DNA from: Trichomonas vaginalis G3 | Lineage: Eukaryota > Parabasalia > Trichomonadida > Trichomonadidae | NCBI RefSeq assembly: GCF_026262505.1 | Contig: NC_067203.1 | Location: forward strand, 9,548,001-9,612,000 | DNA: 64,000 bases | Direction of reading: 5' to 3' | Translations under genes and position numbers: made by a program | Shown here: in pieces, positions 1 through 8,182 of the stretch | Numbering within the stretch: the stretch's first letter is position 1 | Layout: every line of letters starts with the position of its first letter | The notes under the pieces: model-generated | The model's database searches: none | What the model saw: the letters and a program-made list of their open reading frames with translations, nothing else | Told to the model about the DNA's origin: nothing

Positions 1-1
1 T

Positions 2-2044
2 CAAATAGATCCAAGGGCAAGCGTAAGCCAAGTATTTCATCCAACATTAGATAGACCTGATGATATTTATCAACTTGCTGCATTAATTGAACGTTTATCG
101 AAAGCTGCAAATAGAAATGAATTAATTAAATTCATTAAACAAGTTAAAAATGATGTTACAGATTATGATATCAATCAGAAAATGCTTCAAAAGGATATTT
201 TCCGGTTATATAATTCTATAAGGAATGAAATTCTTATTGACAAGGAAAAGATTGATAAATTTGATTCATGGCTTCAAACTTTTTATATTCATCCTTTCGT
301 CAACAAAATTAAAAATGATAAAGATTTAAATGATGAATATCGATTTGTTTCACTGTCTTTATTAGCTAAAGAGATGGTGACAGAAAGGATTTTGTTCCCT
401 GAAACAAATTACTTCGAATTCAGGAAGTATATTAGTAGTTTTAGAGGTTTATCAAATCTAAAATCAAATGCGTTAATTAAACTTCATCAAGATGATTTCG
501 ATGCAAAATATGGAGCTGCTGTTCAATATCAAATCGCACAAATGTATGATGGTGTTGATATTAAAGCTTTTGAGCATTATTTAAGAGCTGCTTCTTATGA
601 AAATAATTCAAAGTTTGTTGCAAAAGCAAACACAGAACTTGGAAAAATTTTCTTGTATTCAAAGTATGGAATAATTGTTGATGAAAAAAGGGCTCTAGAT
701 TATTTCATTTTAGGAGCAAAATATGGTGATCCTGAAGCTAAATTCATGATTGCAGAAATGATGCAATCAAATAGCCATCTTTTTATTCCAAATGATAAAA
801 TGAGATCAACATTATACAAAGAAAGCCTTGAAATGGATGATGACTTGGTTTATTCAATTGCTGGACTTAAATTTTTGACTTCTCTTTCAGAGTTTCGTGA
901 TCCAATGTTTGGACTTTCATGTCTTGAATCATCTTTGTATAAATATAATATAGATACAGGATCTACTTTTACTGAAATGGCTTTGATTTATGGATATTAC
1001 GATCCACAGAAAATTATTGATGCTTACAAATTCATGAGAAAACAACTTTCTATTAGTTCAAATACAGATTTATATCGAAAGTTTAATTTCACAACAGCTT
1101 GTGAATTTTTTGCTTTGATTTACTTCGGATATAATAATGGATTTGATTGGAAAGTCTCTGTTAACTCCAACGCATTATATTCTGCATTCGATGGCATCAA
1201 AGATTACATGGATAATATTGAAGAAATTGGATTGAGATTGGAAGTTTTACTTCTTATTTCAATTAAAGAAAAAGGTAGAGTTTCTGATATTTTACCATAT
1301 TTATTGGAGTATTCGGAATATCATCCAAGTGATTTTGCAATTGGAAAAGGTTTGTTATTGCTTTGGTGTTATTATAATGATATCAAAGAAGATCAAGTTT
1401 CTAATCTTCTTCAACAATCTTCATTTGGTTCTATTTTATTCCAACGTGCAAAAGATTTATATTCGCACAAAATTGAGCCAAATGAACAGCATAGAAAATT
1501 ATTGAAGGAATCAATTCTTCATGCAGTTGATGTAGTGAATGATCCTGTTGATTGCATTCTGAAATCAATTTCACAAAGTTTAATGGGTCAAAATTCAAAA
1601 TCATATGAAACACTCAAGAATTTTGAACCTAAAAATGGTGAAATTTATTACAGACTTGCAAGAAAAACTATTTTAGGATTTGGATGCAAAATAGATAAAG
1701 AATTATCAATCAGATATCTTAAAAACTCCCTCAATGAAGTTCCTATTGGAGCAATACATCTTGCGTTTATGTTGAGATGCGTCAAAGTTCCTGAAAATGT
1801 TGAAGATAAAAAGAAATATATAGATGACATCGATGATCTAGCAAATGAAATTGCTGAATTAGGGAAAAACGAAGGTGTTTCTCAGTGCAATGATGTTACA
1901 AAATATCTCAATGAAGAAGATAACATTCCAATTGAAAACAACGAAACAAAAATGGTTAGAGACTCTTTTGGACATCCAAATATTTCTCAGCCTGACCCTC
2001 AATTCTATCCATTCCACGCCAATGGAATTGCAAATGATTTGTAA
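2..2044 (+). CDS. Sel1-like repeat protein, 5' end outside window
   Basis: The frame is open from the first bases of the window, so the gene begins upstream and the in-window ATG at 182 is only an internal methionine. Helical repeat units of the Sel1/TPR-like kind are visible around codons 190-245 (AKANTELGKIFLYSKYG, then an ALDYFILGAKYGDPEAKFMIA unit) and again near the C-terminus (a YRLARKTILGFGCKID unit followed by IRYLKNSL). Sel1 repeats are alpha-helical scaffolds that hold protein complexes together. In trichomonads they often follow a protein kinase domain; the missing N-terminus could hold one, but that is inference. The extreme C-terminus is proline- and asparagine-rich and looks disordered. 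The family call is fairly sure; the partner and process are unknown. Confidence 0.75.
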   Translation, partial: QIDPRASVSQVFHPTLDRPDDIYQLAALIERLSKAANRNELIKFIKQVKNDVTDYDINQKMLQKDIFRLYNSIRNEILIDKEKIDKFDSWLQTFYIHPFVNKIKNDKDLNDEYRFVSLSLLAKEMVTERILFPETNYFEFRKYISSFRGLSNLKSNALIKLHQDDFDAKYGAAVQYQIAQMYDGVDIKAFEHYLRAASYENNSKFVAKANTELGKIFLYSKYGIIVDEKRALDYFILGAKYGDPEAKFMIAEMMQSNSHLFIPNDKMRSTLYKESLEMDDDLVYSIAGLKFLTSLSEFRDPMFGLSCLESSLYKYNIDTGSTFTEMALIYGYYDPQKIIDAYKFMRKQLSISSNTDLYRKFNFTTACEFFALIYFGYNNGFDWKVSVNSNALYSAFDGIKDYMDNIEEIGLRLEVLLLISIKEKGRVSDILPYLLEYSEYHPSDFAIGKGLLLLWCYYNDIKEDQVSNLLQQSSFGSILFQRAKDLYSHKIEPNEQHRKLLKESILHAVDVVNDPVDCILKSISQSLMGQNSKSYETLKNFEPKNGEIYYRLARKTILGFGCKIDKELSIRYLKNSLNEVPIGAIHLAFMLRCVKVPENVEDKKKYIDDIDDLANEIAELGKNEGVSQCNDVTKYLNEEDNIPIENNETKMVRDSFGHPNISQPDPQFYPFHANGIANDL

Positions 2045-2345
2045 TTGATTTACATAATTATTTTTAGAACCAAATGATCTTGAAATTTATATATTAAATT
2101 TTATGTTTGAATAAAAGATATATAGTATTTTAGAATACTTAGTTTGTTTACAAACATATGAATAATGGCTTTGTTTTCATTAATGAAATTTTTTTAAAGA
2201 TATCAGTCAATTATTTAGATAACTCAAGAGTGTGGTTGCCTAAGCCATTGTATATCACATTTGTGGTATAAGAAATCTAAATGTTGATGAGATCGGTTGA
2301 TTTAAAGTTCGAAATCAGGAAATATAAAAATGTGACAAAAATAAA
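2045..2345. other. Intergenic, AT-rich
   Basis: No supported gene. A less AT-rich patch near 2,225-2,325 has a loose resemblance to a tRNA B-box but no cloverleaf could be drawn. Confidence 0.5.
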
Positions 2346-2978
2346 ATGTCAATAAGTTATTTAGCCATTACTAGAAATGCAACAATTTTAGCACAATGTG
2401 CAATAGAGAGCGGTGATTTTGATACAATAGTTTCGGATATTCTTGCAAAATCTCACCTTCAAAATCAAAGAATTCAAATTGACCGAGGTGGATATCGCTT
2501 TTATATTTACCACAATAAAAATGGTATCAACACTTTGATGGGTTGCGATCAAAGTGTTCAATCAACTCATGCATTTTCGATTTTAGAACATATCTACAAG
2601 CAATTCGTGGTCTCATTTCCATTTGAATGGGGAGATGCAGAGCCTTTTGAATTTCAAGGTGAGTTCGAACCCCAGATGAGACAGATATACGAGAATTTCA
2701 AAAATAATGTTTCGAATTCAGGGACATCGGATAAAGATCTTCAAAATAAGTCATCGGTAATGACATCTTTACAGAATACTTTACTTCAGGGTGATTCTCT
2801 GAAAAATTTACAACCAAAAGCCGAACCAAAAATAGATCGAAGTGTTCATAGATCCGCGCGTTGGTTACAAAGAAGAATGTTCTTCCAAAAGTTCAAATAT
2901 CATTTCATCGCATTGGCCGTGATGTTTGTTTTGTTTTTTGTTATGCTTGTTTTCTTCATCAGGCAATTTAAGAAATAA
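2346..2978 (+). CDS. Longin-type R-SNARE-like protein with Q at the zero layer
   Basis: 210 residues laid out like VAMP7/VAMP72: an N-terminal longin-like domain (about 1-115, starting MSISYLAITRNATILAQCA), a short SNARE motif (about 137-178) and one C-terminal membrane anchor (about 185-206) preceded by the typical basic stretch ARWLQRRMFFQKFK. Such proteins drive vesicle fusion by contributing the arginine helix to the SNARE bundle. Aligning TLLQGDSLKNL with the usual VLxRGEKLEEL puts glutamine 148 where the zero-layer arginine normally sits. The motif is also shorter than usual between the zero layer and the anchor. It could therefore be a non-canonical or regulatory SNARE. The start is the first ATG of the frame. 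No TCA initiator is evident. Confidence 0.7.
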   Translation: MSISYLAITRNATILAQCAIESGDFDTIVSDILAKSHLQNQRIQIDRGGYRFYIYHNKNGINTLMGCDQSVQSTHAFSILEHIYKQFVVSFPFEWGDAEPFEFQGEFEPQMRQIYENFKNNVSNSGTSDKDLQNKSSVMTSLQNTLLQGDSLKNLQPKAEPKIDRSVHRSARWLQRRMFFQKFKYHFIALAVMFVLFFVMLVFFIRQFKK

Positions 2979-3289
2979 TTGTTTATATTATTTTGTTGTT
3001 TGTAAATTCTATCCTTTAGTTTTTTAATTTCTGGAATATTTCATAAAAAAATTTGAAGCCAAATCGATTCTGCTTGAATGGTTATTATTGTTACACTCTA
3101 CCTACTAAGATAAGTAGTATTATTGACTCAGATTCCTCCTCGATATCGAAAATTTTACCAGCATTGGAAATTTGATCGCATTCTTTACCAAATAATGTCT
3201 TTTATAAGCATAGAGGATAAGCTATTACAGAAAATAAAGTTTGCACGCTATCATTATCTCCCGATAAGCAGTTTTGCCAAAAATTTTAG
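2979..3289. other. Intergenic, AT-rich
   Basis: No convincing gene. An open frame from 3,123 runs into the next gene in another register and has no recognisable composition or domain. Confidence 0.4.
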
Positions 3290-4261
3290 ATGCCTTTATC
3301 AAATATTTGCCTTACGCGTTTGGTTTCAAGTGGAATTGCTGAGAGCCATTTTGTTGGAATCAGCCATGATAAATGTGTTTCACTTGAAATTCAATCAGTA
3401 CCGCTTTATTTATCTTTTTTCACGCCAAATTTTGTTTCAGTTACGAAATATATGAAATCTAATACTGGAACAGAAGATAAGTTCATATACAGTTTTAATA
3501 TATCGAACTCAGGAAGAATAGATCGCGCGTTAACAAAAGATGAATATTACGTATTTCGTAGTATTGGTGCCTCATCAATGACACTCTCAATGTCCGACTT
3601 CAAAACTCACGGATGTACTGAGATTTATATTGAAGATTCGCCAAAAACTAACCACACTTTTCAAATTACGAAAAATCAAGATTTTTTCTCAACAAACTTT
3701 GATATGATAAAATGTTATCTATATGCATCTAAATATCATCAAAATATTAACGGAGTTTTAGGCGAATGTACAAATTGTCCTTCAATCCATTTATACGAAG
3801 GTCCGTATCATAAAATGGAATTAAAACCAAGTACTTCATTCTCTCATACTCAACAAGTTGAAAAATATCCAATTACAATTGTATTAAGACCTCCTCAAAA
3901 GAAAGATACGCAATCCGACTTAGAGTACTTCTACATGAATCTTACTTCCGAGATGTCTATATATAATGATACAAAATATAAGTCTGCAACTTATTATGGT
4001 TGTATCAACCAAACAACTCACGTTTACAAAAATGTTTACGTGGGAAATATCATATCTTACGTATTTTCATCGATCTTACTCCTTTCAAGCATCATAATTC
4101 TTTTAATTACTTTTAGTAGGTATCAGAACTTATGTTGCTTCTATTTCTGCCCATGCCATAGGGGTTATGAAAGTACATCTGGAGTAAATACCATGTATCT
4201 ATTTACTTCCGGCAAAAATTACGAAAAATACATGAATAATTTCGATCATATTACTGTTTAA
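3290..4261 (+). CDS. Single-pass membrane protein, unknown function
   Basis: 323 residues with one clear hydrophobic segment near the C-terminus (about 249-275, ISYVFSSILLLSSIIILLI) followed by a cysteine-rich short tail (CCFYFCPC). Several N-glycosylation sequons (NHTF, NLTS, NDTK, NQTT) lie before the membrane segment, suggesting that the N-terminal part is lumenal or extracellular. No clear signal peptide is seen after the ATG at 3,290, which directly follows an in-frame stop. Either the protein reaches the membrane without one or the true N-terminus lies in another frame. I do not recognise the family. Confidence 0.55.
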   Translation: MPLSNICLTRLVSSGIAESHFVGISHDKCVSLEIQSVPLYLSFFTPNFVSVTKYMKSNTGTEDKFIYSFNISNSGRIDRALTKDEYYVFRSIGASSMTLSMSDFKTHGCTEIYIEDSPKTNHTFQITKNQDFFSTNFDMIKCYLYASKYHQNINGVLGECTNCPSIHLYEGPYHKMELKPSTSFSHTQQVEKYPITIVLRPPQKKDTQSDLEYFYMNLTSEMSIYNDTKYKSATYYGCINQTTHVYKNVYVGNIISYVFSSILLLSSIIILLITFSRYQNLCCFYFCPCHRGYESTSGVNTMYLFTSGKNYEKYMNNFDHITV

Positions 4262-4686
4262 TGTTTGTATAAATATTAGTGTTTGTTTTTATGAATCAAT
4301 TTTTATCTTTTAACGTTGAAAATTTTTATTGGATATGTAAAAATAAGAATTCTATAATTTCTTTATGTTAAAATTGCTTATTGAGCTATACATGCATGAA
4401 TAATGTTTTCATGAAATTCCAAAAATTATTTGAAATTAAAATAATAAAATGAAAAATTGTTAAAATTTAAGTCATAATTTAAATTTTAAGAAAAATTTGG
4501 AGATTTTTCGAAAAAAGTTTCACGTTGTTATGATTTGGTTTTTCCTATCTAATATATTTATCGTAGTAGTTTAAGTAAAAATCATTTTAATATATTTATA
4601 TCCCAAAATCTCATTTGTCTTCCACATTCAAAACTTCAGTGAAAGAAAAATTAGCAAAATTCAATAAAAATTCGAAAATAAACACT
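4262..4686. other. Intergenic between convergent genes
   Basis: Very AT-rich; no open frame or repeat worth naming. Confidence 0.5.
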
Positions 4687-5547
4687 TTATTGTCTACGAT
4701 ACAAGTACATTTTGGCCCAATGTGACCTTCCAAGAGGAGATGGATCATTAGGGAAATTAGGCTGCTTAGTTACAGTAGAATCATCATAGAAATACCAGGA
4801 ATTTGATGGTTCGTCGAGTATTAATGCATTAGCATGACTTCCATCGCTTCCAAGATAAACTACAAGTGCAACAAGCTTGTAGTGAACCTTGGAAACACAT
4901 TTTCTTTCATCTTTCCCTTTCATTCTGTATTCGATTGGTTCTGGAAGTTCCATTTCAGGAATAATAGGCATAAAAGCCTCATTTCGATCATTACATTCAA
5001 GGAATAGTAGTTTTGGAAGATATAAAATATCGCTAATCGAACGAATGAAGGCAGATCTGATGTTTTCGCCTTCTTCAAGGTAACAATGAGATGAATATTT
5101 AATTCCGCTTTTTCCAGTTGATGGAGAATTATAAACTTGTTCGAAATCTTTAAACGGAGTGTCTAATGTAATTAAACTTGTATTTTTTGAACCTTTGAGT
5201 GTATTAAACAGCTGTACGAGCGATGTTAATAACGCAGAAGATTCTTTTCCAGTTTCGGCTGGTGAAAATAGCTTATTTGTTCCATATCTTAATGAATATA
5301 TCAATTCTTGATTAGAAATTTGAACATTTGGCGTAGCAATTTGCTCAAAATATTTCTTTAAAAGCAATAAATTATTGATGTATTCATTGTATTCGCTATC
5401 ATCAGTTAGTTCTGGAACTGGAAAATCACGAATTGCACATCGCACTTCTTTCTGCCTGAAAAGTACTTGCGACATTGCAGCAAACCAACATCCTTTTCCA
5501 ATTTCATTGGGAATTCCTTTTGGCTGTGGATTGTCGTAGTTACTCAT
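4687..5547 (-). CDS. USP-type ubiquitin carboxyl-terminal hydrolase (family C19), compact
   Basis: A deubiquitinase-like protein of about 286 residues from the ATG at 5,547. The Cys box reads GIPNEIGKGCWFAAMSQVLF, equivalent to the usual GLxNxGNTCYMNSxLQ, with the nucleophile cysteine kept. Near the C-terminus, YKLVALVVYLGSDGSHANAL followed by WYFYDDSTV fits the His box. The family removes ubiquitin from substrates. It is a minimal catalytic core with no extra domains. The frame continues upstream without ATG beyond 5,580; I prefer the ATG at 5,547 because TCAATTTTTT lies just before it and the protein then starts close to the Cys box. It is divergent from the Rad2-like gene, sharing a promoter region of about 120 bp. 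Confidence 0.72.
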   Translation of the reverse strand: MSNYDNPQPKGIPNEIGKGCWFAAMSQVLFRQKEVRCAIRDFPVPELTDDSEYNEYINNLLLLKKYFEQIATPNVQISNQELIYSLRYGTNKLFSPAETGKESSALLTSLVQLFNTLKGSKNTSLITLDTPFKDFEQVYNSPSTGKSGIKYSSHCYLEEGENIRSAFIRSISDILYLPKLLFLECNDRNEAFMPIIPEMELPEPIEYRMKGKDERKCVSKVHYKLVALVVYLGSDGSHANALILDEPSNSWYFYDDSTVTKQPNFPNDPSPLGRSHWAKMYLYRRQ

Positions 5548-5648
5548 TTCAAAAAATTGACAAATTCCTTTCTTTCGCATCTCAAATTTAGTAACTTTCA
5601 ATATCAAGATGATAGCAACAATTTACAAGTGAAATCTAAAATTTTGAC

Positions 5649-5655
5649 TCATTTT
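5649..5655 (+). promoter_or_regulatory. Initiator-like motif of the Rad2-like gene
   Basis: TCATTTT, 14 bases before the ATG at 5,670; matches the trichomonad Inr core TCA(C/T)(A/T). Position and sequence are seen; function is inferred from the family of promoters. Confidence 0.5.
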
Positions 5656-5669
5656 GTGTCAAAATTTTT

Positions 5670-7625
5670 ATGGGAGTTCCTGGACTGTGGAGGATATTAG
5701 ATACAGCATCACAACCAGTGAGTCTTGATTACTACTCAGGATCTAGAATCGCCCTAGATATCAATTCTCATTTAAATCGAATGTTACATGGAAATCATGG
5801 CGGTAACTGGCTTTTTTATTTAATGAAAGACCTTTTTACAATTATGCATCACAACATCAGCATTATTGTTGTATTTCAAGGTAGTAGTTCCAATAAAAAA
5901 ATGTTTAGTAGGTTATTAGACCAAGATGAAACACGTCTTCGATCAATTCTTATCAGAACAGCTAATTCTATCCCACAAGAACCTCCAAAGCCCAATCCCC
6001 CACAAAGAACTGAAGAACAAGAAAAAATTGCAACGAAAACATTAGAAGAAATACAAAATAAGAGTCCAAAGAAGAGGAGGGAAATCTTACGCGAATCAGA
6101 TCCTCTTCAATATTCACTTTCACAGTTAAATTTTGTTAAAACATTACCTGCACCTGCAAAGAAACCTATGACTGTTCACAGGAGTGAAATTACGACGCCT
6201 TATATCTTCAAACCACAAGATGATACCCCAGAAATAAAAGAACCCGTTCCAAAAGACGTTGTTGCTCCATCTCCAAAACCAAAGTCAGAACAATTCACAA
6301 CAGACTTCATAAACGAATACAAAGAACTCCTAAACAGTGTTGACGAGAATCCAGAAGAAAATTCAGAAGAAAAAAATAATGAAAAAATACCAAACGACGA
6401 TAAAGATGATTTTGAGCCAATATCATTACTACCAGCTGACAATCCATATCTACCACCCGTAGAGAACTACGTAACAGCAGATCACATAAGAGCTGTCAAA
6501 GGATTATTAGATGTCATGGATGTCCCTTATATCATAGCCCCAGAAGAGTCCACAGCAGAATGCGCACGTCTAGAACTCGAAGGAATCGTCGATGCAACAG
6601 CCAGTGATGACAACAACGCTTTTCTTTTCGGTTCAAAAATTTTGATCCGAAATATTTTTTTGCGACCACATTCGATCACTTTGAAATCGCTTGAAGTGTA
6701 CGGAATGACCAGGAAAAGGCTGCTGCAGCTCGCTATGATGATCGATGGTGACTACAACGATGATATTAAGAAGAGATTGTTCACGGTCGGACCAATTAGA
6801 GGTCTCAAAATTTTGTCACTTTTCCCTGACGAAAAAAACGGTTTGTTTCAATTTAAGGAGTGGTTTTCGCACGTTATACAGAAAAATCAGAGCCAATACA
6901 ACAACGGCAACCCTAATTTAATCAAATTTTCTCAATCGAAGTGGGTGAAAAAGCTGATTGTTCCTTCGAATTTCCCTCCAGCAGATTTAATGGAGGCATT
7001 CATCTCACCTGTCGTTAGTGATGAGAAGCCAGTAGCTCACAGTCCTCTATTCGATCGTAATAATCTCATCGAATACGTACAAAAGAACAGTAATGCGCTA
7101 TTACATCTGATTACAAATTATGTTGACGCTTTCATAGGAAGAAATACAAGATCCGAGAATTCTTTCGTGTTTACAAAATTCACTGTTAATCCAGTTAACA
7201 TTCCTGAGAGTGTTTTCCCTTATTTTGATTTCTTTAAGGAATATCTTCAAGGTAATAAAGAAATACAGAACAAAACAGTCAATTTCCTTTCCGATGAAAG
7301 CGAATCAGAGAAGGAAACTGAAAACGAAAAAGAAAATAAAGAAACCGAAATTTTACCTGAAAACAGCAACTTTGCAGACGAAATTCCTAAAGAAGTTAAG
7401 ATCAGAATACGAAGAGAAAGCGCTATTCGCAGAAGAGAAGAAAAAAAAGATAATTCAATGGAACCATCGAGTGATGACACCCTTAGACCTCCTTCATACT
7501 ACGCTCCTACAGAATATTTGATGTCTTCGTCATCAACTTCTTCACAAACGATGTCTGACGCTGAAAATGAAAGTCAGAAGAAAGATGAAGGAGATTATTC
7601 AGATTTCGAAGAAGTTCAGACTTGA
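5670..7625 (+). CDS. Rad2/XPG-FEN1 family nuclease-like protein, partly degenerate active site
   Basis: 651 residues. The N-region begins with the hallmark MGVPGLWRIL and keeps an Asp at 30 (ALDINSHL). A long disordered spacer (about 95-265) separates it from the I-region (about 270-330), an arrangement like XPG/ERCC5. A helix-hairpin-helix-like part follows (GDYNDDI, Asp361), then an acidic serine-rich tail. Rad2 nucleases cut flap or bubble DNA using a cluster of carboxylates. Three are replaced here: the usual FDG is FQG (Gln70), the second Glu of ExE is Thr295 (APEESTAECA), and the second Asp of DxD is Asn316 (SDDNNAFLFG). The protein may bind DNA without cutting, or use altered chemistry. 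Start fixed by the conserved MGVxGLW. Confidence 0.8.
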   Translation: MGVPGLWRILDTASQPVSLDYYSGSRIALDINSHLNRMLHGNHGGNWLFYLMKDLFTIMHHNISIIVVFQGSSSNKKMFSRLLDQDETRLRSILIRTANSIPQEPPKPNPPQRTEEQEKIATKTLEEIQNKSPKKRREILRESDPLQYSLSQLNFVKTLPAPAKKPMTVHRSEITTPYIFKPQDDTPEIKEPVPKDVVAPSPKPKSEQFTTDFINEYKELLNSVDENPEENSEEKNNEKIPNDDKDDFEPISLLPADNPYLPPVENYVTADHIRAVKGLLDVMDVPYIIAPEESTAECARLELEGIVDATASDDNNAFLFGSKILIRNIFLRPHSITLKSLEVYGMTRKRLLQLAMMIDGDYNDDIKKRLFTVGPIRGLKILSLFPDEKNGLFQFKEWFSHVIQKNQSQYNNGNPNLIKFSQSKWVKKLIVPSNFPPADLMEAFISPVVSDEKPVAHSPLFDRNNLIEYVQKNSNALLHLITNYVDAFIGRNTRSENSFVFTKFTVNPVNIPESVFPYFDFFKEYLQGNKEIQNKTVNFLSDESESEKETENEKENKETEILPENSNFADEIPKEVKIRIRRESAIRRREEKKDNSMEPSSDDTLRPPSYYAPTEYLMSSSSTSSQTMSDAENESQKKDEGDYSDFEEVQT

Positions 7626-8182
7626 ATTTACTTTTTTGTTTGTTATTTTTATTGTTTTGTTTTACTAAATCATGAACATTTGTTTATAATAATTTTTTTT
7701 AATTTATAATGATTTTAAGAATGCACGAATCCAAAATAGCCGTTTTTATTGGATTTTCTAGTCCTTAGGATAACAACACAATGTCCTTCAATACGTTATG
7801 TGATTTTTTTTTCTATAAGAATAAAGATAAACAATAGATACTTCTTTCGATTTGTTTATCTTTTTGTTCAAATATAGTCCGAAAAAAATAAGAATATTTG
7901 TTGGTATCAAAATTAGTCTTGTTTTTGAATGCTATATACTCAGTAGAATATAGAAATCTACTCAAATCATGTGTTACAAGTCATGGAAGGACATATACAA
8001 TCTTTTGTTGAAATTTTTCTTTCCTATGCTTTTTTGAGAAATAATTCAATTTGATTTTTAGTTAGATCAATCTCCAGATATTCAATACCGTGTTTAAATA
8101 GAAAAATATTTATGAATACGAGTCAAATTTTTTTCGGAAAAATTTTGACCAAATTTTTTAGTAGAGAAACCAGCTTTTCGAC
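7626..8182. other. Intergenic, AT-rich
   Basis: No gene, RNA or repeat that I can support in these 557 bases. Confidence 0.5.

Noticed and set aside
2225-2325. tRNA- or snoRNA-like patch
   Set aside because: A B-box-like GTTCGAAATC and a TGATGAG are present, but no cloverleaf and no paired C/D boxes could be drawn.
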